From assembly GCA_009829735.1 (NCBI GenBank), contig CM020619.1, forward strand, positions 2,114,590 through 2,178,589: DNA of 64,000 bases, given 5' to 3'. This document shows positions 40,975-51,565 of this stretch, piece by piece. How positions within the stretch are numbered: the first letter of the stretch is position 1; each line of letters starts with the position of its first letter. The stretch comes from Pyropia yezoensis. Taxonomy: Eukaryota > Rhodophyta > Bangiophyceae > Bangiales > Bangiaceae. Made by a program: the position numbers and the translations under genes. The notes beneath the pieces are model-generated. The model had not been told where the DNA came from, did not search any database, and saw nothing but the letters and a program-made list of their open reading frames with translations.

Positions 40975-42569
40975 GCTTAATTTTGCCTACAACATGCTAG
41001 TTACTGCTCTACTTGTTGCCCCCTCCCCTCGCCGCCCGGCACAGCTGACCGCCTGGCCACCTGCGGCTGGTGGCGTGCCTGGTGGTGCTGCGCCTGCCTG
41101 TCGTCGCCCGGGGCCTGCCTGTCGCCTGCACCTGGCGACGACTGGCGGGCCACACCGAGCGGGCCACGCGCCCAGCTCGTATTGCGGGGGGTGTCTCTGC
41201 GGTGCCGGGCGCACGGGGGGGGGGGGCGGCTTTGTTTGGCCCGCGGAGCTGTGCGGCGCGGCCCGCCGGCTGGCCCGGCACGTCCGCCCCTTCTCGCGCG
41301 CCGGCCCGCCCGCCTCACCCGTTTTCCCTCTGCGTCCGGGGGCAGTGGCCGCCCCCCCCTTCTCTTTGTTTTCGCCTTCCCACTGCCTGTGCCACCTGTG
41401 TTGTGGCCGCACCGGTCCGCTACTTGGGCGTGCCGGCGACCTGGGTGGCCGGCAGCGGGCCGGCTCGACTTGTTGCATTCCTCTCGATAGTTGGAGCCTC
41501 GTGAGAATTAAAACTGCGTCCACTGGCATCCCTGGCCCCGTCCGTAAGGGTGGTTATTCGTGGAATATATTTTAGTTTTGCTATAATTTTCATCCACGGT
41601 GGGGCGCAGCCCTGTCTTCTGCTCGGTGGGCGGACCGTGCATGACCATAACGGGTCCCAATGATTTCGCCCGCCTTCTTGCCTTCCGGCTGGCAGGCTGA
41701 CAAACCCTGTGGATGACACACCTTGGCCGCGGACGCTGTGGCGGGCGATGGTCCTGGGTGGATCCCCCCGTCGACCGCCCGTGCCGCCGCCGCTAGTGAC
41801 TGACAGGCGGCGTACCAGCGGGGGCGGGTCTCGGCGGCGGCGTGCTTCGGCCGCATCGCGCTGCCTGGCGCTTCTCCCCGCTGTGTTCCCTAGGGCGGCG
41901 TACGGCCTTCCCCCTCCCCTGCTCCCTTTCTCATCTCCCTTCCCCCTCGCTGCGCTTGCGCGCCAGCGCCTTGGCAGGGGCGGCCGCCACGGCGTGCCGG
42001 GGTGGGGCTGCCGCAGGAGGTACGGGCCCGCCTCTTCCCCGACCCTAACCGCCCCTCAACTCGGCGAGGACTACCGCCTGCTGCTGGAGGCAGTGCTCTC
42101 CCGCCTCTGCGCAGCAGGATGGGGGTGTGGCGACCCCTCCCCCCCCCCTCCCGCCCCCCTCCCGCATCGCGTCGCTGGCTGACAATCCGTGCCGGCCGGC
42201 AAGTCAGACTGGCAACGCAGTGGCGGCGTGTTGCAAGGTCCGGGGGGGGGGGGAGGGGGGGCGGTGGCAGCAGCCCAGCCGCCGGTGGCCGGCGCTTGTG
42301 CCGGGGCTCCGGGCGGTTGCGCCTGTGGCGGCAGCCGGGGCGCCCCCCATCTAAGCAAAAGGGCGGCTGATGTGCTCCTTTTTTCTCCATTCCCCGTGCG
42401 CACGTCCCTCCCGACCACGGCTCACCTCGCCTTTCGTGTAGCGCAGGGGTGTAGCGGGGTCCATCCGCCCCCTTCCCTACCCCGCCCGTGACCATCCACC
42501 ACCTCGTGCCCCTCGTCCGTCGACGGGCTGCGTGTGTCACTAGCCGCTCTGCCACCCCCCTCTGCCGCG
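40975..42569. other. DIRS 3' region and upstream region of the RCC1-like gene
   Basis: GC-rich, with G and C homopolymers (41,216, 42,242). It contains the second copy of the 34-bp repeat at 41,523. I see no further gene. The last few hundred bases should hold the promoter of the gene at 42,570. Confidence 0.45.
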
Positions 42570-43931
42570 ATGGTGCCCCCGACGCGCTCCCTCCTGGCCG
42601 TGGTCGCGGTGGCCACACTCGTGGCGGCGCCCGTGCGGGCACAGAACCTGCAGGACATTGTGTCGGAGCTGTTCGGGGACTTTCCGCGGGTGGCTCCGGG
42701 CTTTGGCTTCACGTCAGCTATCATCCCCCTCGAGTCGACCCTCTTCAACTGGGGCAACAGCTACCCCAATGCCGAAGCAGTGTATGGGGGCGTGCAGTTT
42801 GCGGCGATTGACGCCAGCCCCAACTACCAGTGTGGCCTCCGCCGTGACGACATGTCGCTGCTTTGCTGGGGGGGCGGGAACGAGGTTAGCCGCGCGCCCA
42901 CTGGCGACCACTTTCTCCGCCTGTCGACGGGCCAGGGCCACGCCTGCGGCCTCGCGTTTGACCCGACGCTAGTGGACGTGTCGACGGCAACCCTGGTGGA
43001 CAACACGGACGCTGGTCGTCGTGCTTTTTTTGCCACCATTGAGCCGCAGTGCTGGGGGTCTGCGCTGAGCTCGACCAACGACGCCAACCTGCAGGTGCCC
43101 AACATCGGTACCACGGATGACCCGCTGGTGAGCATCCATGCCGGTCGTTCCTACACGTGCGTGCGCACCTTTACCGGGCGCATAGGCTGCTCGGGCATCT
43201 TTGCTGGCGCCCTGGGTGAAAGCGAGACGGAGGCGTCCTCGGTGACGCCGTCGACGGCGTTCCGCACCATCAGCTCTGGTGAGTCGCACGTCTGCGGCGT
43301 GAATTTGGCGGGCGGGATGGAGTGCTTTGGCGGCTGCTCGGCGTCGGGCGAGTGCGTGTCGCCGGATGGGGAGACGTGGATGGGCGATGAAGGCACCGTC
43401 GCGTCGGGTCGCCAGTATACGTGCGCGCTCAACTCGGGCGGGACGCCCATCTGCTGGGGCTCCGACACCCTCTTTCAATCGTGGGTCGCCACTTCTCACC
43501 CGACGCCGACGAACGTCACCTTTTCGGAGCTCCACGGTGGTCGCTTCCACCTGTGTGGCGTCATCCAGTCACCTACCGACGCGTCACTGGCCGGCAACGT
43601 TCAGTGCTGGGGTCAGTGCGCTTTCGGGGAGTGTGACCTGCCAGAAGATAACCCCATCAACACGAATGGCGTCAAGTGCACTCGCCGCGCGGCGACCACT
43701 CGCAACTGCCTGCGGACAACGTCCGAATCGGACGTGTGCGAGCTGCGGACGTGTGGCAATGGGTTTATCTGGAGCCTCGACGGTGGCTGCGACTGTGACA
43801 TGAGGGAGGCGCCCCGTTACGTGGCCACCACCCAGATCAACGGGACAACTGGCGGGACGGGCTTTTACAACTGCGTCCTCGATGGGCGGCGCTTTATCGT
43901 GACGCCGCAGGACCCGAACTGCACGGCTTGA
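42570..43931 (+). CDS. secreted RCC1-like repeat protein
   Basis: A 453-residue protein from the ATG at 42,570. Residues 1-24 are a clear signal peptide (hydrophobic LLAVVAVATLVAA, likely cut after VRA before Q). The rest has Cys-rich RCC1-type repeats with the pattern CGL...LLCWGGG, CGLAF...PQCWGSA, CVRTF...IGCSG, CGVNLAGGMECFGG, CALNSGGTPICWGS and CGV...VQCWGQC. In extracellular proteins such as plant CRINKLY4-type receptors, similar repeats form a disulphide-tied beta-propeller. No transmembrane segment follows, so it is probably secreted to the wall. The C-terminal 100 residues form a separate Cys-rich module. An in-frame GTG at 42,534 is not needed as a start. Confidence 0.82.
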   Translation: MVPPTRSLLAVVAVATLVAAPVRAQNLQDIVSELFGDFPRVAPGFGFTSAIIPLESTLFNWGNSYPNAEAVYGGVQFAAIDASPNYQCGLRRDDMSLLCWGGGNEVSRAPTGDHFLRLSTGQGHACGLAFDPTLVDVSTATLVDNTDAGRRAFFATIEPQCWGSALSSTNDANLQVPNIGTTDDPLVSIHAGRSYTCVRTFTGRIGCSGIFAGALGESETEASSVTPSTAFRTISSGESHVCGVNLAGGMECFGGCSASGECVSPDGETWMGDEGTVASGRQYTCALNSGGTPICWGSDTLFQSWVATSHPTPTNVTFSELHGGRFHLCGVIQSPTDASLAGNVQCWGQCAFGECDLPEDNPINTNGVKCTRRAATTRNCLRTTSESDVCELRTCGNGFIWSLDGGCDCDMREAPRYVATTQINGTTGGTGFYNCVLDGRRFIVTPQDPNCTA

Positions 43932-44930
43932 GGCGGGGCCGCTGTTGTAGCGCGACAGCAACTTGTCTGGACTAACTAAGTAACTATTGTATGACGATGC
44001 TCAGTGCGGGGACAACACGCTCTGCGGCCTCCGCGCCGGACGCGCAGGGAATGGCGCAGCGGTCGGCCTTCAGTATGTGGACGATTGTGCGTGTTGAACG
44101 AAGGCGTGTATGCTGCACGTGGCCGGCGACCTGTACTCCCTGGCGAGCTTCTTGGGTACAGTACGATTAAGACGAAGAACTTTGGGACCGCTTGTGTGCG
44201 CCTATTGTGTCCGCGCGAGCACCCATGACTGTGCACGTGAGGTGAGCAGAACCCGGCGCCTTCCAGTCCCAAACCTGCATCGTCTCGCACATCCAGTCAG
44301 TTATCACCACCAAGTCGATCCCGCTCGCGCTCGCTACGTAGCGCACATTGTTGCTGGGGGTGTGACACGCCAGAACTAGGCGCTCCCGCGGCAAACCCAG
44401 AGAGATGCTTCCGTACAGTCGTGTATCGGAGTGAGCCGGGTGGGCGGGAGGGGGGCGTTATACACGACCCAGCGCAGAAAAATGTGCACACTCGGAGCAT
44501 TCACGCGTGGAGTGCAGTCAACACCGAAGCTCACTTACGCGATACCGCACGCTCTACGCCGCAGGGGTACGACACATCACAAGGCACAGCAGTCCTAAAT
44601 GCCACATGATATGGAAAATCTCCATCAACCAAGAAACAAAGGACTATGCAACAGCCTAGACCAGGCTGACAACCCACGCGCCTGCGCGAAGCTCAGCCTG
44701 TCCACGCGCCCACCCACCCACCCACCCACTCAACCCCTGCCCCATCGCACTGTACGACGGTCCAGCACGTCACGGCCCCAGCACCAATCAGAGGGTCCCA
44801 CCAAAGACCCGCCCGCCAGCCCTTCACGTACAACCACGCCACACGCAACAGGCGAGGCCTGCGGAAAGCGCCACTGCAACCCAGAAACCGGCCACCGGAG
44901 GAAGGAATATACTGTTCGGGAGACCCCCGC
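43932..44930. other. intergenic between convergent genes
   Basis: No supported gene. A CCCACCCACC run lies at about 44,707-44,727. Both neighbours end toward this region, so it holds their 3' ends. Confidence 0.45.
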
Positions 44931-45683
44931 CTACAACATCTTCCTGACGAACCCGTCCATCAGCTCGCCGCGGTTCCCTGCCTCACCGCCCTCGCACACG
45001 TGAATCAGCTTGCCCTTCTTGGAGAAGCCCCCCTTTGGTGAGTTCAGCTTGAAGGGCCACAGGAAGTGGTTGGCCTGCTTGAACGAAGGGCCCACGGTGT
45101 AGATCTCGTGGATAAGGTCCTCCATGCAAATGATGCCCTGCTTCGACAGGTTGGCCTCAATCACCCGGTTGTCTGACAGGGGCAGGCGGGACCAGCCCTT
45201 GGCGCGGCTACCGACCTTGCCAAACCCACGCTTGTAGATCAGCTCGCGGGTGGTCTTGAGGTTGGGGTACCCGTACGTGATGTACGGCTCCACGCGCTGG
45301 AGCATACGCAGAGTCGAATAGTTCAGCTTGACAAACACACCATTGTGAATCTGGCGCAGGCGCAGCAGCTGGAGAACCTTGCGGACCTTGGGCGCGAGCC
45401 CGTTGATACCGCGGATGCGCACCACAAACGCGACCTTGGCGCCGGCGGGGACGTAAAACTTGCCCTCCTTGCGGGCAGCCCGCTTGGCCTCAACCGTGTT
45501 GCGCGCGGCCTCACGGTACTCGGCGGCGTAGGTCTCGGCACGCTTAAAGTGCTCCTTCTTGGCAATCTTACGGGCCGCCCTGTCCTTGTGCGCCGCCGAC
45601 GCCCGCGCAGCCGCGACCTTCTCCGCCGTGCGCCGCTTCTTCAGCACCGACTCGGGCACAGCAGCAGGCACCTTGGCCACCAT
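44931..45683 (-). CDS. RPL7: 60S ribosomal protein L7 (uL30)
   Basis: An intronless frame of 250 residues from the ATG at 45,683 (context ATCATCATGGTGG). The N-terminal 85 residues are the basic eukaryote-specific extension. The uL30 fold follows: [57 protein letters not shown] and [11 protein letters not shown]. The C-terminal half has [16 protein letters not shown] and [14 protein letters not shown]. Length agrees with eukaryotic RPL7 (about 240-250). It is a cytosolic large-subunit protein contacting 5S and 25S/28S rRNA. A long C tract lies about 20-45 bases upstream on the coding strand. It is divergent from AAR2, 543 bp away. Confidence 0.97.
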   Translation of the reverse strand: MVAKVPAAVPESVLKKRRTAEKVAAARASAAHKDRAARKIAKKEHFKRAETYAAEYREAARNTVEAKRAARKEGKFYVPAGAKVAFVVRIRGINGLAPKVRKVLQLLRLRQIHNGVFVKLNYSTLRMLQRVEPYITYGYPNLKTTRELIYKRGFGKVGSRAKGWSRLPLSDNRVIEANLSKQGIICMEDLIHEIYTVGPSFKQANHFLWPFKLNSPKGGFSKKGKLIHVCEGGEAGNRGELMDGFVRKML

Positions 45684-46226
45684 GATGATTGAGTAAAGGG
45701 GACGGGGCCGGGGGGGGGGGGGGGGGGTCAGGGTGGCGAGCGTCGGCAGCGAGGCGAGGCGGCTGTGCAACAACTCAGGCGCATCGACGTCAACGTCACC
45801 GGCTCACCGACGGCGATAGACCCCCCACGCGCGAATGGTCGGGAATTCGCGTTCGGTCGACTGCACGATCGCCCGATGATCGCATAGATCGGCGACGCTT
45901 GCACCAAACGAAAGAGTTTGAGGGGCGCGGCACAGTCGCCGTGTCAAAGCAAAACAACCACCGTGGACAAGCTGTCTCTTGCGAAAGACATGGGTGCCAC
46001 ATGTTGGTCAAACATCAGACCAACGCAACTCAGAAAGGATCAACTATACAATTTTGTCAAGTTGGACAAACTAAAACTCTGCTGCACATTCAGATTCAGA
46101 TCCCCTTAGCGCGATTCGCAAAGCGCCTGTGCCGCCCTTGGTCCTTCACGTCTTGGTCGTGCTCGCCCACCTCACCATCGCCCCCCTTCTCTGCTTCCCT
46201 CCCGTCCCTCCTCCCCCGCCGCCCTA
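45684..46226. promoter_or_regulatory. divergent promoter region, RPL7 and AAR2
   Basis: 543 bp between the two start codons. It contains a G(C)-homopolymer at 45,710-45,727 close to the RPL7 start and an AT-richer part at about 45,900-46,110. No TATA box is obvious. A bidirectional promoter is an inference from the arrangement. Confidence 0.45.
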
Positions 46227-48188
46227 ATGGACACAGATGCTGCCGACGCCGAGGCTCTCCGCCGCCTCCCCGCCGATGAGGCCGCCCGCCGCGTCCGCAC
46301 CGGCGCCACCATCCTCCTCCTCCCCCCCCTCCCCACGGGCGCGGCGGTCGGCATTGATACCCGCGCCTACGCACCGACCGCTCGCTTCCGGGGGTGGAAG
46401 GGCGTGCCGCCGGGGGTGCCCCACCTGGTGCACATTCATGAGGGTGCCACCCCGTCCCCGAGTGGCGGGCGGGGGGGGGACGATGCCTGTGGCGGCGACA
46501 GCGGCGGCAGCCGTGACGGCGGCAGCGGCAGCGGCGGTGGCAGCGCCGGCGGTGGCGGCGGGGGTGGCGGCAGCAGTAGCGGCGCCGCTGGTGGCGCGCC
46601 CCCACGGGCGGCGCCCCATTGTCCCGGCGATGGCGGCGGCGCCGCGCCCGTCTCCGCCCCCCCCGGCGGTCGGGTGGGGGTGTGGGTGGTCCCCGCCGGC
46701 GGCAGCGTCACGGCGTTCCGGTACGACCCGTCCTCCGAGGCGCTGGTGGGCGTCGCGCACCCCCCCCCCGAGCTGCTGCACGCCGCCGCGTCGGGCCGCC
46801 TGGACGACGCGCTCGGCCTGTACCCCCCGCCGGCTGTGGCCGAGTGGGCGGCGCTCCTGGGGGGGGCCACCACCCCGGCGCTGGTGCGGGCGGGCATGCC
46901 CCCGGGCGTGCCCGTCCGGGGCGGGGAGGCGACGCGCGTCGAGGCGCTGGCGCCGGCAGCAAAGCTGGTGGGGGGGGGGTGGCGCCCGCCGTCCCCGCCG
47001 CCGGCCCCGGCTGAGTGTGCCAGCGCCGGCGCCGGCGCCGGTGGGGGAGGTGGTGACGGCGGTGGTGGCGGTGCGGAGCCCCCCCAAACGCCGCACGTGC
47101 GGGTCACCGCCCCCTCTTTTGCCTACCCCGACCGCGGCCGCGGCGCGCGGCGGCGGCCCGGCATGACGCCCGCCGAGGTGTCGGCGTTCAACCTGGACCG
47201 GTCCGACTATGTGGAGGGCATCCTCGCTAGCGCCTATGGCGGCGACCCGGCCGCGGCGGTGGCGGAGGTGGCGCTCGCGTACGTTGCGTTTAGCCTCCTC
47301 TGGGCCGTCGACGGCCTGGACGTGTGGGCGTCGGCGGTGGGGGCGGTGTGTGGGAGCGGCCGCCTGGTCTCGGATCGCCCCGGCTGGGTGGCGGACGTGC
47401 TGACACTTGTCACCGCACAGCTGCGCCACGCGCCTGGGGAGCTGTTTGGGGGGGGGGACGGACCAGACGGGGTGGGGGGGGGGGGGGCGGACGGCAGCCT
47501 CCGTGCGGGCCTCGCGCGCCTGGACGCCACCGTCGCGGGGGTGGTGGCAGACGCCAGGGGGGCGGGGGGAGCCGCTGAGCCGCCCGACGTGCGGCGCCTA
47601 GCCGCCGCGTCGCGCGCGTTGCGGGCGGTGGTGCGGTCGCGGTATGGGTGGGAGCTGCGCCGGCAGCGCCGGCGCCGGCGCGGGGGGACGGCGGCGCCGG
47701 CGCCGGCGGGGGACAACCGCCGCCGTGGGAGTGGGGTTGCCCCCGCCGGTGGCGCCCCCCTGGATGGGGGCGGGCTCGGGGGCGCCCGAGTCGGTGACAG
47801 CGACGGGGACAGTGTAGACGCCATCGTCAATGACAATGACGACGACGGCAATGGCGACGACGACGACGCCGTGGCCATGGGCGGGGGAGGGGGGAGCGCC
47901 GCCCCCCGCCGCCACCCCCCCCACTATGAGCCGGACGAGTGGGCAGAGGAGGGCGATGACCCGCCCGTGTACGTGCCGCTCGCAGAGGTGGCGAGCGCGC
48001 TGGGCGCCGCCGCCGACGCCGCCGCGGGGGGAGGGGGGGGGAGGGGGGGCGTCGCGCGCCCCGACGGGGGGGGGGTCGCCGCTGCCGCCCGGCGGGCGGC
48101 GCTGGCGGCCGCCCTCGACGCCGCGGGGGCCGCGACGGGGGGGGGGGCGGGGGATGCAGGAGCCAGTACCGGGGCGGGTGGGGGGTGA
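46227..48188 (+). CDS. AAR2: AAR2-like splicing factor (U5 snRNP assembly)
   Basis: 653 residues, no intron. The N-terminal domain has GATILLLPPLPTGAAVGIDT followed by FRGWKGVPPGVPHLVHIHEG, the typical AAR2 beta-barrel start, then GVWVVPAGGSVTAFRYD. The C-terminal helical domain begins GMTPAEVSAFNLDRSDYVEG and continues with LAYVAFSLLWAVDGLDVW and ADVLTLVTAQLRHAPGELF. AAR2 binds Prp8 and blocks Brr2 during cytoplasmic U5 snRNP maturation. The protein is much longer than the human or plant form (about 380) because of Gly/Ala/Ser-rich insertions at about residues 75-135, 265-290 and in the C-terminal third. Those insertions sit between, not inside, the conserved blocks. Confidence 0.88.
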   Translation: MDTDAADAEALRRLPADEAARRVRTGATILLLPPLPTGAAVGIDTRAYAPTARFRGWKGVPPGVPHLVHIHEGATPSPSGGRGGDDACGGDSGGSRDGGSGSGGGSAGGGGGGGGSSSGAAGGAPPRAAPHCPGDGGGAAPVSAPPGGRVGVWVVPAGGSVTAFRYDPSSEALVGVAHPPPELLHAAASGRLDDALGLYPPPAVAEWAALLGGATTPALVRAGMPPGVPVRGGEATRVEALAPAAKLVGGGWRPPSPPPAPAECASAGAGAGGGGGDGGGGGAEPPQTPHVRVTAPSFAYPDRGRGARRRPGMTPAEVSAFNLDRSDYVEGILASAYGGDPAAAVAEVALAYVAFSLLWAVDGLDVWASAVGAVCGSGRLVSDRPGWVADVLTLVTAQLRHAPGELFGGGDGPDGVGGGGADGSLRAGLARLDATVAGVVADARGAGGAAEPPDVRRLAAASRALRAVVRSRYGWELRRQRRRRRGGTAAPAPAGDNRRRGSGVAPAGGAPLDGGGLGGARVGDSDGDSVDAIVNDNDDDGNGDDDDAVAMGGGGGSAAPRRHPPHYEPDEWAEEGDDPPVYVPLAEVASALGAAADAAAGGGGGRGGVARPDGGGVAAAARRAALAAALDAAGAATGGGAGDAGASTGAGGG

Positions 48189-48835
48189 GGGGGTTGCGTT
48201 GAGGCTTTTCGGCTGGCGGGAGCTGCGGGGGGGGGTTGGGGGACTTCGTCGGGAGGCGCGTCCCGGAGCAGGGTGGCGACTCGCCGGCGCCTGTCTGGCG
48301 GGGGGGGATGGCGGGGGGAATCACCCGTGGCGGGGAGCGCCATTGGGCATCGGCCGTGCCCGAGGGGCGGCCACCCCGCCGGCGCCGCCATTGCCACCAT
48401 CGATGATGACGGCGGCAAGGCGGCTCCGCCGCTGTCGCTGTCGCTGGCCGCCATCGCAACGTCGGCAATTGGGGCTGCCGCCGCATCGACGCCGCCGCTC
48501 CTGCCCGCGGGCATCCCATCGATGGCGACGACACTGGCAAGACTGGGGGTGAGACGGGAATCATCTATCCGTAACGGTCAGTGCACCCGCGCCGCACACC
48601 CCGACTCTCGCGCCCTGTCATCCCCCCATTCATCCTCACGCCCGCCTCGCCACGCGCGCCCGTCACGCACTCGTGGAGGGCCGTCTCCATTCTTACGCGC
48701 TCCACGGGGTGGGCGGGCCCGCAGCCGCCCCCTGACATCACCCTCCTCATCGCCCGATCCTCTGCCTCAAGACGCACGAGCGCGTCCAACCCGTCGATAC
48801 ACGCCAGTGCGCCGGCCGGCAAGGCCAAGCCTGTT
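48189..48835. other. intergenic between convergent AAR2 and pebB
   Basis: GC-rich, open in several frames by composition only. No conserved peptide was found. It holds the 3' ends of both genes. Confidence 0.4.
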
Positions 48836-50248
48836 CTAGGCAGCGGGCGTGGCAGCCGCCGGGGGCGCCTCTCCCGGTGCACCTGGCGCCCCGCCCCCCC
48901 CTTCCTTGGCCGTGCCCTCTGCCTTGGGCACCGGCACCGAGTCGGAGAAGAGGAACTCGTGGGTAAACGCCTCGGCCCATTCGGGCCCAAAGTAGGTGGA
49001 GAAGAGCCCCACCGCGGGATCCCGCTCCGCCGAGTACTGGTCATAGTCTGCCTGCGCGGCGCGCGTCGCGGCAATCACCACCGGGTCTGTCTCGGGGGTG
49101 GCTGCTTTGAACGCCCGGATGTACTCGGAGAGGTACTCGACAAAGGCGGGGTAGAGCTCCACCTTGATGGGGTCCGCGTTGTCAAACTTGCCAAACGCCA
49201 GCTCTTGCGAGAAGAACCGGTTCTCGTCATAAAAGCGGCTGCTCATCTTACCGGCCAGCCCAGGGTACTTGGCCTTGATGGCCGACAGCGGCGAAATGTA
49301 CTTTTCCAGGTAGGCCGGCTCCTGAGACAGGGGCTGAAAGTCGAGGATGCACAGAACGCGCTTCTTCCCAAACGCCAGAAAGTCAATGCCCAGCAGCGGC
49401 AAGTCGTACGCGGGGTCGGGGTACCAGACACTGTTAAACACTTGCGCGGGGAGGCCGGCGTCAATGTAGGTGGCGCGGATCTTGCGGAAGCCGTCCGCCG
49501 AGAAGTTCCACGACTCAATCCGTGCGGGCTGTGGCGCGGGACAAAAGGACAGGTGGGTGGGAGAAAAAAAAGTCACAGAGCACAGGAAGCGCAGGCCGGC
49601 AGAGTAGACGCCCGTGGCACCAGACCCCATCGCGCAACGGGCAGGGACAGTCAGCACCGTGCACGCTGAGTCACCCTGGCCTCACACTGGCGAACCTCCT
49701 TGCAAGACGACAAAAGAAAAGTGGCAGACAACACAAGCCGCATGGGGCACGGGCCTCTCGCCGCACTTCCGTGCCCACACTGGCCTGCCCCCCCCAGTCC
49801 CACCTGCCGCCGCTTCACCCGATGCGCACCTGCCACCGCCCCCACCCGGCGAGCCCTCCAAACGCACCCGCTTCTTCCCCGTCTGCAGGCTCAGCGACTC
49901 CTCAAACGGCAGGTCCGCCACGCCCGTCAGCTCCCCCTTCATCACCCCCAGCATGTGGACGATAAAGTCCATAAACAGAAGTGGGAACTCCTCCCCCGCC
50001 ACGCTCGTCTGCCACGGCAGCGCAGCCGCGCGGTCCGAGCTGCCCACCAACGGCTCGGCCGTTGGCGCCTCGGTACTTTGCGCCTCTGCAGCCGACGCGG
50101 TCGGCACCGCCACCACCCGCCGCGACGGCCCCGCCGCCAGGTTCCCCGCCGGCCGCCCGCGGCACGCGCACCGCCGGGCAGCGGCGGTGGCGGCGGCGGC
50201 GCGGCGGCGCGGGGCGGCCGCGAGGCCAGAGGAAACAAACGCTGCCAT
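48836..50248 (-). CDS. pebB: phycoerythrobilin:ferredoxin oxidoreductase, plastid-targeted, two exons
   Basis: Exon 1 is complement 49,868-50,248 and exon 2 is complement 48,836-49,528, joined in phase 0 to give 357 residues. The 339-bp intron begins GTGCGT and ends CCACAG. The first 50 residues are Ala/Arg-rich, a plastid transit peptide. The mature part shows the bilin-reductase fold: FRKIRATYIDAGLPAQVFNS, YDLPLLGIDFLAFG, LCILDFQPLSQ, SRFYDENRFFSQ, and near the end DYDQYSAERDPAVGLFSTYF. The combination TYIDAG, LGIDFL and ILDFQPL fits PebB rather than PebA or PcyA. It converts 15,16-dihydrobiliverdin to phycoerythrobilin in the plastid using reduced ferredoxin, for phycoerythrin. Confidence 0.93.
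49529..49867 (-). other. spliceosomal intron of pebB
   Basis: 339 bp, GT-AG (GTGCGT...CCACAG) on the minus strand. Reading through it loses homology, and removing it joins GKKR to PARIESWNF in frame. Confidence 0.85.
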
Positions 50249-51303
50249 GATACGGTCTTGGATGGAGCAAGCACAATGGAAGGGATGAAAGGCAGAATGG
50301 GAAGAGGGGGCCGTGGTGAGCGTAGGGAGAAAGGGCGCTACGTCGAGCACCAGACGAGCACCAGGCGAGCACGAAGTCGGCGACGAGGGAGGTCAAGGTT
50401 GTGTGCGTGGGAGGCAGTCGTGATCCACCTCAGCGGAGCAGGAAGGATCTCTCACCTTACAGAGCTCAGAGGGGCATTGCAAGGAATTGTCCTGACGAGT
50501 TGTGCCTGCTAAGTCTATTTTTCTCTGCGGCTTACCGCCACAGGCTCCCGTGGTGCACCGGTGGGATCGGGGGCGGGCGGATGTGGGAACGGGGCGGGCC
50601 CCGCCGCCGTGCTCACCAGCGTTTTCGCGCCCCACTGCGGGAGTTCCCCGGTGGAGGGGGCGATGCGGCGGGTGAGAGGTGCGGGCAGCGAGGCGGCAGT
50701 CCGTCACTTGTCAATCTCCCATGTCGCCGTTTCATGACGGATTGGCTTGGCTGCCAGGGTGGGGCGAAAGGGTGCATTACCCGGTACAGAACTGAGGAGA
50801 TGGGGGGAGGTTGTGCGGGAAGGGCGTCGGACGCGCGGCGGGGGAGGCGGCCGCCACTGTGGGAGTAGGCGCACAGCGTCAACTTGACGAGAATGAGACG
50901 ACGGCCTAACGTCTGCTGGGGACTGCCACCCGTGACAAGCTAGGAGCAGGTCTGAAAGTCGCGGCTACCGCCGCCACCCCCCCGACCGCTACACCTTCCA
51001 ACAGGATGCTCATCTCTCGCACCTGACGTGAAAGAGCGCCAAACAAACGTCGCCACGGCAGTTGTCGATCAATCCCATCTCTGGCCGCCACATACAGCAC
51101 ATAGAGCAGCAGTTGCATCTGGCTGCCACGCTCGCGGCCGCCGCACGGCAGGCAAGGGCCAGTCCTCCCACACTCCTCATTCAGGAGCTCCCGACAGGGC
51201 TACTCGTACGTCTTGATCTTGCCGACTGTCCTCCTCGACTCATTTGTCAGCGGCAGTTGCCGCTGCGCCTCTATCTATGAACTTTTCTGCTAGATTATGA
51301 AGA
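50249..51303. other. pebB upstream region and intergenic DNA
   Basis: No further gene is supported. The first few hundred bases should contain the pebB promoter, but I see no clear TATA box or repeated motif. Confidence 0.4.
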
Positions 51304-51565
51304 AGGGTAGCTTTGGCGCCAAGCAGTGTCGCGTCGATCGCCGCCGCCGCCACCGCCGCTACGCGACGGTTAACGCACAGGGCGGGGGCAGTCCATTGTT
51401 GCTGAGGCAGGATTGGTGGACGTGGACGTGGAGTGGCTTGGTTCGTGGCGACGGTACGATAAAGGCGGCGGGGAAGTGGCCAGCCTCGCATGAAGGTCCT
51501 TAGCCTCAACATCAAAAGTGTAATATCGAGATATGAAAATATGCCGATGCGGGCGTTGGTATCAA

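Larger units (their letters stand above)
37719..41560 (+). mobile_element. decayed DIRS-like tyrosine-recombinase retrotransposon
   Basis: The gene order is diagnostic of DIRS-type elements: reverse transcriptase/RNase H, an adenine-methyltransferase-like module, then a tyrosine recombinase, with no integrase and no LTRs. In-frame stops and a frameshift show it is inactive. A 34-bp imperfect repeat at 40,940-40,973 and 41,523-41,556 brackets the non-coding 3' region and may be part of the split-repeat termini typical of this order. The outer limits are approximate. A Lys/Pro and Gly-rich frame at 37,720-37,924 precedes the reverse transcriptase. Confidence 0.85.

Noticed and set aside
40505-41575. 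A 356-codon + strand ORF over the DIRS 3' end
   Set aside because: It is a shadow of the recombinase frame and runs into non-coding repeats. No domain was found.
47600-48180. Separate minus-strand genes opposite AAR2
   Set aside because: The minus-strand frames are Pro/Arg compositional shadows of the Gly-rich AAR2 insertions.
48836-50248. Assignment of the bilin reductase as PebA or PcyA
   Set aside because: The motifs TYIDAG, LGIDFL and ILDFQPL fit PebB. PebA normally has a distinct pattern around these positions.
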